Shown: in pieces, positions 25,634-34,000 of the stretch
How positions within the stretch are numbered: position 1 is the first letter of the stretch
How the letters are laid out: every line of letters begins with the position of its first letter
Translations under genes and position numbers: made by a program
Origin: Pseudoalteromonas rubra
GTDB taxonomy: Bacteria > Pseudomonadota > Gammaproteobacteria > Enterobacterales > Alteromonadaceae
Length of the DNA: 64,000 nt
Reading direction: 5' to 3'
Assembly: GCF_001482385.1 (NCBI RefSeq)
Contig: NZ_CP013612.1
Coordinates: forward strand, 806,001-870,000
The notes under the pieces: generated by a model
The model's input: the letters and a program-made list of their open reading frames with translations, nothing else
Told to the model about the DNA's origin: nothing
Databases searched by the model: none

Positions 25634-25650
25634 TATAAGCTCAGCTTATA
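25634..25650. promoter_or_regulatory. palindrome adjoining a LysR gene start
   Basis: TATAAGC-TCA-GCTTATA, perfect 7-bp arms, ends at the base before the ATG at 25651. As an operator it would lie where a ribosome binding site is expected, which favours the later GTG start of the gene. Confidence 0.5.
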
Positions 25651-25686
25651 ATGTTTTTTGTCCTGGAATTCGGAAGTGCCCCTATC

Positions 25687-26577
25687 GTGTTCAAAAATAT
25701 CAATTTGCTGGTGACATTTGAGTGTGCGGCAAGACATCAGAGTTATAGTCTGGCCGCCTCCGAGTTGTGTATTTCGCAGGCCGCAGTCAGTCAGCAGATG
25801 AGGATGCTGGAGCGACAGCTGGGGCAAAGGTTATTTGTACGAGTTGGCCGTCAAATGCAGTTGACTCAGGCCGGGTGTACGTTGGCAGAGCATACCGGAC
25901 CGGCCTTAACGATGATCGGTCAAGGCATTAATAGCCTGCGTCAGGAAGAATTAGCGGGAGAGCTCAGCATTAGTTCTACACAGGCATTTAATACCTTGTG
26001 GCTGATGCCCAGATTGCAGGAGTTCGCAAGCTTGTATCCACAGATCCGCATTCGTCTGCACTCTTCCGCGAGTTTTGAAGACTTGAGACACGCTCGCATT
26101 GATCTGGCAATTCGTTTCTGCACACAGGTCGAAAAGCACACCCCAACCTCGCTGGCTTGTGAGTATTTTGGCGCTTCACCTGTGTTACCCGTATGCTCCG
26201 CGCAGCTGGCTGCATCTTTACCGCTCAAAACCCCGGCCGATCTGCTGGCTACCTGGCTGGTAACGTTGGAGCAACCCGGTGCATATGACTGGCCAAGCTG
26301 GTTTGAGGCGCAACAGGTCGTAGATTATGTCGATCACCCACACTGGACCTATGTTAATAGCACGGATATGGCACTCAGCGCTGTGGCCAACGGCCATGGT
26401 GTTACCCTGGCTGTACCATATCTGTTTCGCCGTCAGCTCGATAACGGTGAACTCGTTATTCCGTTCCAACTGCCCCACCCTAATCCGGTGAAACGCTATC
26501 TGGTTTACGACCCTAACTCCGCCCGGATAGCGCGCTTACAAACGTTTATGAACTGGTTAAAAGCGCAGGAGATATAG
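25687..26577 (+). CDS. LysR family transcriptional regulator (GcvA-like)
   Basis: A LysR protein of 296 residues from the GTG at 25687 (MFKNINLLVTFECAARHQSYSLAASELCISQAAVSQQMRMLERQLG). The HTH matches the GcvA/AmpR subgroup. An ATG at 25651 would add 12 residues but directly follows a palindrome and lacks an RBS; GGAAG lies ten bases before the GTG. Effector domain follows. Divergent from the isocitrate lyase/PEP mutase-like gene, its probable target. Confidence 0.85.
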   Translation: MFKNINLLVTFECAARHQSYSLAASELCISQAAVSQQMRMLERQLGQRLFVRVGRQMQLTQAGCTLAEHTGPALTMIGQGINSLRQEELAGELSISSTQAFNTLWLMPRLQEFASLYPQIRIRLHSSASFEDLRHARIDLAIRFCTQVEKHTPTSLACEYFGASPVLPVCSAQLAASLPLKTPADLLATWLVTLEQPGAYDWPSWFEAQQVVDYVDHPHWTYVNSTDMALSAVANGHGVTLAVPYLFRRQLDNGELVIPFQLPHPNPVKRYLVYDPNSARIARLQTFMNWLKAQEI

Positions 26578-26837
26578 CGTTGTATGGGCTTGCGCCCAAG
26601 TAAAAATTGGCCATTTGCAGCCAGGTTTGAGCATATTAAAGCTACGGCTGTGATTGACTTGGGCTTAACGCATATGTTTTTTGATTCTCTGATACAACGA
26701 CCAGCCTTGGTGGCATGCGTATGTCCAAGGCGGACCACCGTCTATCTTTTTTATGACAAATACATTTTAATTTCAAAAGTTTATTGGCTTTAATCTATCG
26801 TTGTCCGGGTGACAAGCATGTAGATTTTCTGTAATTT

Positions 26838-26860
26838 ATTTCCATATTTATAGAAATATA
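26838..26860. promoter_or_regulatory. ArsR-type operator, copy 1
   Basis: 23-bp element of form ATTTCCAT-N7-AGAAATATA. A second copy begins exactly 40 bp downstream and a third precedes arsR. The same element at both promoters points to the local ArsR protein. Confidence 0.65.
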
Positions 26861-26877
26861 GATTGATCTGATTTTAT

Positions 26878-26900
26878 ATTTCCATGATACTAGAAATATA
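26878..26900. promoter_or_regulatory. ArsR-type operator, copy 2
   Basis: Same 23-bp element as at 26838, ending 21 bases before the permease ATG, where repressor binding would block the promoter or transcript start. Confidence 0.7.
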
Positions 26901-26921
26901 AAATTAGATCAGGAGAGATGT

Positions 26922-27905
26922 ATGTCACCAGAAATGCAGGTCATGCTTAAAGAAGCGGCCGATATGTTTGTGTTCCTTGCGCTGGAGTTAACCGTGTTAT
27001 TTCTTGTCGTAAGCTATTTGGTGGGTGTGCTGCAGGAGTACATTACGCCTGAAAAAGTGAGGGAAAATCTGAGTGCCCGTAAAGGTAAGGGTTATATGAT
27101 TGCGGCGTTGCTGGGAGCAATCACCCCATTTTGTTCCTGCTCAACGATCCCGTTCTTAAAAGGACTGTTGCAGGCACGGGCCGGGTTTGGGCCCGTCACC
27201 GTATTCTTATTTTCCAGCCCACTGTTAAACCCTATTGTTATTGGGTTATTGATTGTGACGTTCGGCCTGGATGTGGCGTTGTTTTATTTTGCCGTTGCTT
27301 TGATCACATCAGTCGTATCGGGCTACTTATTGGAGCGACTGGGGTTTGAGCGTTTTGTTCGGGATGAAGCCTATCAGGCTGCGGTCAGTCAGTCGGGTTG
27401 CAACGCCGGTCAGACGAGCAAAGAGACGCCGCTTAACCCGGAAAGTAGCCAATGTGGGGATAGAAAAAACCCCGCTACAGGCACAAAGCAGGCAGAAAAT
27501 CGCTGGTTGCGAATTTGGCGAACAACCTGGAAAGACTTCCTCACTACCCTGCCCTATTTATTGCTTGGTATCACCGTAGGGTCATTTATATACGGGTTTG
27601 TACCGACAGAGCTCATTGTTGACTATGCCGGTGAAAACAAATGGTATGCCATTCCACTTGCCGCCGTCATTGGTATTCCTCTTTATGTTCGAGCTTCTGC
27701 GGTGATCCCTCTGAGTGCCGGTTTGGTGCAAAAAGGTATGGCACTGGGGTCGGTCATGGCGCTGATCATTGGCAGTGCTGGTGCCAGCCTGACCGAAGTT
27801 ATCCTGCTTAAATCCATTTTCAAAACGCAGATGATCCTGGCATTTCTGGGTGTGGTACTCGGGATGGCGATGACTGCCGGGTACTTATATACCCTTATTT
27901 TTTAG
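26922..27905 (+). CDS. arsP: ArsP/YraQ-type permease (DUF318)
   Basis: A 327-residue membrane protein with about eight helices in two halves separated by a variable hydrophilic loop (residues ~150-190). 'ITPFCSCSTIPFLKGLLQARAGFGPVTVFLFSSPLLNP' is the DUF318/ArsP signature with the Cys-Ser-Cys used in trivalent organoarsenical export, and the second half repeats it as 'YVRASAVIPLSAGLVQKGMALGSVMALIIGSAGAS'. ArsP members export methylarsenite and roxarsone-type compounds. The assignment rests on the motif plus an ArsR with matching cysteines 1.3 kb away. AGGAGAG precedes the ATG. Next gene follows after 80 bases on the same strand. Confidence 0.8.
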   Translation: MSPEMQVMLKEAADMFVFLALELTVLFLVVSYLVGVLQEYITPEKVRENLSARKGKGYMIAALLGAITPFCSCSTIPFLKGLLQARAGFGPVTVFLFSSPLLNPIVIGLLIVTFGLDVALFYFAVALITSVVSGYLLERLGFERFVRDEAYQAAVSQSGCNAGQTSKETPLNPESSQCGDRKNPATGTKQAENRWLRIWRTTWKDFLTTLPYLLLGITVGSFIYGFVPTELIVDYAGENKWYAIPLAAVIGIPLYVRASAVIPLSAGLVQKGMALGSVMALIIGSAGASLTEVILLKSIFKTQMILAFLGVVLGMAMTAGYLYTLIF

Positions 27906-27985
27906 CCGTTTATTTGTTTTTTTAGAGGTTGGCAGGCTAAGCCGACCGCCTGAGTTAGATACTATTAATCAAGAGGTAACCCGAT

Positions 27986-29245
27986 ATGAAACCAATCAAA
28001 GAAGTCATTATTATTGGTGCCGGACCCATCGGCCTGGCTGCGGCTGCAAGACTGCTGGAAAAAGGGATCCGCCCCACTATTATTGAAAAAGGTGACACCG
28101 CTGGGGCTGCAATGTTGCAATGGGGACACGTTAGCTTGTTTACGCCCTGGTCCTATATGCTGGATGAGGCTGTGGTAAACCTGCTGACTGAGCATGGCTG
28201 GCCCGGCGTAGATGCCGATGTAACTCCTACTGGTCGGGAAGTCGTCGAACACTACTTGCAACCTGCGGCCAAATTACCCGAATTGGCGGAGCATATTCGC
28301 TATGGCACAGAGGTCTTTGGTGTATCTAAAGCTGGGGTCAGTAAGCATACAACGCAAGGTCGTGACAGCGCACGTTTTGTTGTGCATTGTCGAAATGAGC
28401 TAGGGAGCCAGATGCTGCACAGTGATGCTGTAATAGATGCGTCCGGGACCTGGTCGAGTCCAAATCCGCTGGGGCTTGATGGTTTGCCTGTGCCTGGTGA
28501 GTTGGCCAATCAGCAGAGTGTTTATTATGGCATCCCGGACATTCTGGGCAGTCAGCGAAGCGATTTTGCGAGAAAACGCAACTTGGTGGTGGGTGCCGGC
28601 CACTCAGCAATGAATATCGCACTGGATTTGCTAAAACTGCAAGTGGCAGAGCCCGGTACCGAAGTGATTTGGGGCATGCGTAAAAACAACATCGATAAGC
28701 TGCTGGGCAAAGGCATCAACGACAAAGTGCCTGCGCGCCGGCAGCTCGGGTTGGCGGCCAAAAAGGCTATAGAAAATGATACGTTAAAGCTGGTTTCTCA
28801 CTTAGAGATCAAAGAGATTATCCGGGCCGGGCATGGGCTGGATATCCGCGCTTTGGCGGGTGGGGCACCTATCGGGATGCAGGTCGATAACATTATCGTT
28901 GCGACCGGCTTCAGGCCTGACCTGGAGATGTTGCGAGAATTAAGGCTGGATTTGGATCATATTGTCGAAGCACCAACGCGGCTTGCACCATTGATTGACC
29001 CAAATTTGCATAGTTGTGGTTCAGTGCGTGCACACGGAGTCGATGAGTTGTCTCATGATGATGCGCACTTTTACATTGCGGGTATGAAATCCTATGGACG
29101 TGCCCCGACTTTCTTAATGCTCACCGGGTATGAGCAGGTGCGCTCGATTGTCGAATCTCTGGCGGGTAATACAGAGGCCGCTCGCTCGTCTCAGTTGAGA
29201 TTTCCTGGTGCACCAAAGGCGCAACAGGGCGCATGTTGTGGCTAG
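27986..29245 (+). CDS. FAD/NAD(P)-binding flavoprotein (ArsO-like)
   Basis: A 419-residue flavoprotein. An N-terminal FAD motif 'IIGAGPIGLAAAARLLEKG' (residues 9-27) and a second dinucleotide motif 'LVVGAGHSAMNIALDLL' (about 196-212) give the two-domain layout of flavin monooxygenases and pyridine-nucleotide reductases; 'IIVATGFRPD' is the usual C-terminal element. It ends with Cys-Cys-Gly. Proteins of this type, called ArsO, occur in arsenic operons, and its place between arsP and arsR suggests arsenical oxidation or reduction. Its stop overlaps the converging arsR stop by 4 bases. Confidence 0.82.
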   Translation: MKPIKEVIIIGAGPIGLAAAARLLEKGIRPTIIEKGDTAGAAMLQWGHVSLFTPWSYMLDEAVVNLLTEHGWPGVDADVTPTGREVVEHYLQPAAKLPELAEHIRYGTEVFGVSKAGVSKHTTQGRDSARFVVHCRNELGSQMLHSDAVIDASGTWSSPNPLGLDGLPVPGELANQQSVYYGIPDILGSQRSDFARKRNLVVGAGHSAMNIALDLLKLQVAEPGTEVIWGMRKNNIDKLLGKGINDKVPARRQLGLAAKKAIENDTLKLVSHLEIKEIIRAGHGLDIRALAGGAPIGMQVDNIIVATGFRPDLEMLRELRLDLDHIVEAPTRLAPLIDPNLHSCGSVRAHGVDELSHDDAHFYIAGMKSYGRAPTFLMLTGYEQVRSIVESLAGNTEAARSSQLRFPGAPKAQQGACCG

Positions 29246-29583
29246 CTTGGCTCGCCCTGAGCGGTATTACATGTGCTATCGCAGCTGGGGTCGTCTGACT
29301 GGTTGACACAACACTCTTCTTGCAAGAATCCGATCAGCCCTATTAGTGCATCGTATTGAGGCACGCAGTAAAGTGTGCGGCTTTCTCGCCTTTGCTTGAC
29401 CAGCCCCACTTTTACCAGCCGATTAATATGATGAGACAAAGTCGAACCCGGCACATCTAGCGCAGCCTGTATTTCGCCAACGGGTACGCCATGCGTGCCC
29501 CCTTTCACTAAATATCGAAAAATACTTAATCGGGTGGTGTGTCCCAGTTCGGCGAGTTTATCTGCCGCAGATGCCAGTTCCAT
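29242..29583 (-). CDS. arsR: ArsR/SmtB family repressor, organoarsenical type
   Basis: A 113-residue winged-helix repressor. The start is the ATG at 29583 with GAGGAG seven bases before; an upstream in-frame start at 29601 is less likely and overlaps the operator. The HTH is 'VPVGEIQAALDVPGSTLSHHINRLVKVGLVKQRR'. Cysteines at 73, 91 and 92 have the 18+1 spacing known for Shewanella SpArsR (Cys83, Cys101, Cys102), a methylarsenite-selective repressor; further Cys lie in the tail ('DDPSCDSTC'). It should dissociate from its operators when trivalent arsenicals bind and so derepress the permease, flavoprotein and itself. Confidence 0.88.
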   Translation of the reverse strand: MELASAADKLAELGHTTRLSIFRYLVKGGTHGVPVGEIQAALDVPGSTLSHHINRLVKVGLVKQRRESRTLYCVPQYDALIGLIGFLQEECCVNQSDDPSCDSTCNTAQGEPS

Positions 29584-29603
29584 ATCTTGCTCCTCAATCA
29601 TAT

Positions 29604-29626
29604 AATTCCATAATACTGGAAATATA
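29604..29626. promoter_or_regulatory. ArsR-type operator, copy 3
   Basis: Third copy of the 23-bp element (AATTCCAT-N7-GGAAATATA form), 20 bases before the arsR ATG on the minus strand; points to autoregulation. Confidence 0.7.
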
Positions 29627-29698
29627 CGAATGAGGCAAAAAGGCTTTGTCAGAGCTTGCTCTTTGCCTTATCACTCAGCAGCACAGGTCTGTAAGACG

Positions 29699-30826
29699 TT
29701 ACTTGAGCACCAATTTGTCTGCCAGTCTTGCATGACCCGTGAGCATGTCTTGTGTAAGTTGGGTATTCGGTATTGTACTGTAAGCCCCCTTTACAGCAGT
29801 GCCGCCAATCACAATTGAGCCCTTACGAGGGAACATATAAAGCCAGCCTTCAGCTGCGGGAACCACATAGGAGTAGCTGACCTCTGGTTGTGGCATGAGA
29901 TGAGTGAGCTGGCCCTGTACAGGATACATGCTATCGTCACCGAACAGCGTTTTTGACCCCAGGCCCGTGCAGTTCACAATCACACGTTCTTTGAGTGTCA
30001 GGATATGGGCTAGTGAGTCAAAGCGTACCTGTGTGAGGCTTGCCCCCGCCATCTGAGCATCACGCAACAGGCTTGGCAGATAGAGCATGGGGTCTATCAT
30101 CAATGCTCGCATGAAGCGCTGGTAGGGGTAACCGAACAGGTTATCTTGCGTGCTGGATGACAAGTCCGGATAGAGATCATCACCACCTGGCAGGGCGCGG
30201 CTTACTTTTGGCTGCTGATTGAGCAGTAAGTGATAATTATGCCAATACACACCGTAACCCGGACGGTTGATATAGGGCAAGAAACGCTTAAAAGCTTGGC
30301 GTATTATCTGTCGGTCTTGCTTGATGAACTCAGAAGAGACAAGCTTCCGATCAAAATAGCTGCTGGGCAACCACAGCGCAGCCGCGATGTCTGATGTGGT
30401 GTTTGGGGGGAATGAGTCAGCATAGAGGGTGACATTGAATCCTTTTTGCGCTAGCAGTAAGGCGGTTGTGATCCCCATTACACCAGAACCGAGGATAGCA
30501 ATATCCTTATGTTTAGCCTGACTGGCCAGCTCTGCGGCGATGTGGGATGTGCCCCAAGATAGGCTAATGCCGCCGCCCCCATGGCCATAATTATGCACCA
30601 GGGTTTTATCCCCCATCATCTCTTTGTCTAATCTGTACCCTGCTGGTCTGAACGGCCTCAATCCAACCACAGTGTTTAATACGCTGTCCGCCGTTGCGTT
30701 TACTTGCTGGTAGTCTGCATATCGGCTGCCAGAGCGTAAAGCCGCTGTAGACAAACCCGCACAAGAAGTCAGACCCAGTAATCCCAGGCAGCTCCCGGCA
30801 CCTTGTAGTAATTCACGCCTGTTCAT
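29699..30826 (-). CDS. FAD-dependent D-amino-acid-oxidase-type protein, exported
   Basis: A 375-residue DAO-family flavoenzyme. The N-terminus MNRRELLQGAGSCLGLLGLTSC carries a twin-arginine-like motif and a lipobox ending at Cys22, so it is probably a Tat-exported, periplasmic lipoprotein. The FAD motif 'IAILGSGVMGITTALLLAQKG' is near residue 95, preceded by 'GGISLSWGTS'. 'VNCTGLGSKTLFGDDSMYPVQGQ' is the classic DAO segment. It would oxidise an amino acid with oxygen, making peroxide outside the cytoplasm. Exported DAO homologues are unusual compared with cytoplasmic or peroxisomal forms. Single gene. Confidence 0.87.
   Translation of the reverse strand: MNRRELLQGAGSCLGLLGLTSCAGLSTAALRSGSRYADYQQVNATADSVLNTVVGLRPFRPAGYRLDKEMMGDKTLVHNYGHGGGGISLSWGTSHIAAELASQAKHKDIAILGSGVMGITTALLLAQKGFNVTLYADSFPPNTTSDIAAALWLPSSYFDRKLVSSEFIKQDRQIIRQAFKRFLPYINRPGYGVYWHNYHLLLNQQPKVSRALPGGDDLYPDLSSSTQDNLFGYPYQRFMRALMIDPMLYLPSLLRDAQMAGASLTQVRFDSLAHILTLKERVIVNCTGLGSKTLFGDDSMYPVQGQLTHLMPQPEVSYSYVVPAAEGWLYMFPRKGSIVIGGTAVKGAYSTIPNTQLTQDMLTGHARLADKLVLK
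29779..29795 (-). repeat. 17-bp near-palindrome, copy 2 (inside the DAO-type gene)
   Basis: TGTAAGCCCCCTTTACA lies in the C-terminal coding part of the oxidase gene, within a larger CTGTAA...TTACAG inverted repeat. The only copy that is fully inside a gene. Confidence 0.55.
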
Positions 30827-30975
30827 GCTCTCTCCCTTTTTATTATTGATATGTGATAATGTTGCATTTGCAGTGTGGTGTTACAACAAAATAGGGACAA
30901 AGCGGCATAATTATCAGCTCAGTATCAGTTTTATTTGGATTGAATTTCTTTATATTAAGAGGCTTAAAGTATGAA

Positions 30976-31003
30976 CTCGCGGGGTGAGTTTTCAGCCCGC
31001 GAG
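30976..31003 (-). terminator. hairpin terminator after alpha-2-macroglobulin gene
   Basis: Perfect 8-bp GC-rich arms CTCGCGGG / CCCGCGAG with a 12-base loop, 26 bases after the stop of the long minus-strand gene. Confidence 0.75.
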
Positions 31004-31028
31004 TGTGTGGTGCTGGAATGCACAAAGC

Positions 31029-34000
31029 TTAGGGTAAGGTGGCTATAGAGATCGTCTCCGCATTACTATTGCCTGCAATGTCTGGCTGGTACATCATTTC
31101 AGCTCTGGCTGGCGGTGCAAGATAAAGGCCACTGGCGCGCACTTGTGCCAGATATTCAAATATGGTGGTGCCGGCGCTGAGGTGGGCCTGATAAAAGGTG
31201 GCCTGCTGTAAACCCTGTATGGTTTGTTGCAGATGTAGTCCGATATCCGCGTAATCTGTCTTTAACCAGTTTTTGTACTGGGTATAACGGTGTTCAGGGT
31301 TAAGTGCATGCAATCCGCCAGCCAGAGTATCGGTTAACAGCACATGTGCCCGGTCTTCGGCCGAAAAGACCTCCAGCGACACTTTGATCAGGTCCCCGGG
31401 GTTGAGTGTTTGTCCTGCAAATGGCTGCCAGCGATTGTTATCGTAAACCTGATAACGACGTGTCACATCAAGTCCGCCATTTACCACTGTGGGAGACGCC
31501 AGTGGTTGGCGGCTCTGCACTGTTAGCCAATATGCTGCTTTCAGAGGTGAGTCAATATGATAGCTTTGCTCATTGTCCTGAGAGGAGTTGTGCTGTGTAA
31601 ATGTCACGGGAACTGAAGCACTTTGGCGGTGGCCTTTCAGGGCGAGTGAGCAGATCCCATCTGTCAGTGTATTGCCAAAATGCCCTTGTCTATGTTGACG
31701 ACTGATGGCCAGCTTGCTGAGCTGCGCGGTTAATGTCTCGCGCTCTGTAAGCATTAATGCAAGACACTGCTCCTGTGGTCCGGAGAGTGCGCTGAGGGTT
31801 TGATCCTGAAAGCCTTCATCCAGCAGCCGTGCAAGGGCTTTTTCCAGTTCAGGCTGGTTATAACCAGCGGCTTTCATTGCTAAGAGTTGTAGTAAATTAC
31901 TGCGGGTACCTGATACGCCGAACATCTGTCGCCAGCTCAAAATTTGCGCGAGTGTCACCTGACCCTTCTGTGCCAGAGCCCACCACTGCCAGTCAGCACT
32001 GTCATCAATGAAATTGCGTCGATTGTGTGGGGCCCTTTGCAATGCTTTAAGTAGGTTAGCTGCCATCGATTCAAGAGTTTCTTTGTTGGTGTTGAGGTCG
32101 AAGTCGCTGCCACTCAGCCAGTGACTGACGAGCAGAGTGTACGCGCTTAGCATCGGGTCAGCGTTACGGTTCGGATAATAGGCATACCCAATGTCATGAT
32201 GCCAACTTAAATTCTCCGTTTCCCCTTTCGTTAAAGCGTGTTGCAGGGACGCTTTGCCATCAGGCCAAAGTTGACTGGCAAGGGGGTTTACACTGTAGCT
32301 TAAAGCTCTGGATAAGGTTTGCTCCCAGCATTGATGCGGGTAATGCTGATGGTGTTGTATCAAGGCTGACCAATTAGGCGCAAGCTGCTTAATGGGGTGT
32401 GCTTCAGCAGAGACAAGCGTTGCATCATCTGCCAGCGAAATGGTGTTTTGACGAGCCGGGTCGAGTAGCCAGCTTGCCTGAACTATACGACTATTGTCAC
32501 TCACTTTAAAGGTCGAGAACCGAGGCTTGTTTAGGCGCCTGCTGTAAAGTTTCAGCGCGTATTCGCCGGGGCCTAATTCGGGGAGCGGCACATGCATGAC
32601 TTGCTCCCCCTGACTGTTTAGCACAATACTTTGGCCAATGAGTGTTTGACCGTTCAGTGTGAGTTGTACTGTATCCTTTTGTGCTGTATTCGTTCGGTTT
32701 GCTGCTCTGACAGTGATGATGGCCTGATCGCCCTGAATGAAATGTGTCGCATGTGTCACATGATACTCCAGCTGAGCATGGCTGGTCAGGGTACCCGTAT
32801 ATGTCTGAGTATCCTGCGCATTCAGTGCAACAGCAAAGACACGCCAACGCCCGAGCAGCTGGGGCAACGCCAGTGTGACGGTTTTTTCCTTGTTAGCATT
32901 CAGTGATATAACAGGTTGCCATACTGACTGTGCAAGCGCATATGCTTGTGAATTATTGTCGGCCATACTAGAGCCGGTCATTCTCAGTGCCTCGTATTTA
33001 GCACTCAGACTAGTCTGTTCCAGTTGCTGGGTTAGTTGGGGGTCAACCAGCCAGTTGTTCAGATTGTAGTTGCTGACAATGCGCTGGTGATAGCGGCTCT
33101 GGTTAAACAAATCCGCCAGATGTATATCTGTGACCTCGTCATACGCGATGTTGAACAACGCATCATTGACCAGCCAGAGCTGAATGTCTGCATCCTGATT
33201 GCTAGACAGGGTGATGTCTAGTTGACCGCTGGCCGGTACTGCATCCGGGTGCGTTACTTCAAGTGATAAACTTTGGGCTGGCAAAACGGTCACTGTGAGT
33301 CTGGCGAATTGGCCATGGGTGTCTGGTTTATTTGGCAGTGCAGGTGCAGAGCTCGCCAGCGTAAAGCGAGGCTGAGCTTGCCACTCGCTCAATGCTTGAT
33401 TGGCCTGGTTTTGCCATTGCTGGCGTAATGCGGCTCTTTGTTTGTCTGTATGTGGCATGACTGCTTTCATCTCAAAGCCGGGACGCCAGCTATGTGGTAT
33501 TGACAATGTTAAGTCGTTGTTGCCCTGTGTGACAGCGAAGGAGTGTAATGCCTGATGCTCACCCGCAGTGACGAAAACCAGGGCTTCACCGTCTTGTGGA
33601 GCATCAAGTGAGAAAGCATACTCCTGTCCGGCAAGGACTTGTTTGTCACCAGATAAGGTGAGTTTATGTGCTGACGTATGCTCATCGTTTGAGGGGCCGT
33701 GCCTGAATAGGTAACGTTGCCATAAGTAATTTTGTTTTCCGCTGCGGATATCCAGCGAATAATAGCCAGACTCATCGTCTGGCAAGTCGCAGTATGCAGG
33801 CGTTTGCACTTTACATAGCAAAACTTGCTCCGTGCGCTCTTTTCCGTTTTCACTGGTCGATACTTCCACATAGACGGCTGCCGGTACCGATAGTTGCGCA
33901 CCGCCCTGGTCAACAGCGATGATATGGACTTTATCGTCTGATTCTTTTAAGCCAATGTAATGTGCCCGCGATAGGTAGGTCAGTGCCTGATCGAAAAAGT

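Larger units (their letters stand above)
26578..26921. other. 344-bp intergenic region before the arsenical cluster
   Basis: The first 240 bases show no convincing gene. A 69-codon frame at 26584 has no recognisable features, and a small hairpin CCTTGG/CCAAGG lies at 26704-26731. The last 85 bases hold two ArsR-type operators and the RBS of the permease gene. Confidence 0.6.

Noticed and set aside
26584..26793. 69-codon frame after a LysR gene
   Set aside because: No RBS, no recognisable motif, and the opposite strand also has an open frame, suggesting chance.
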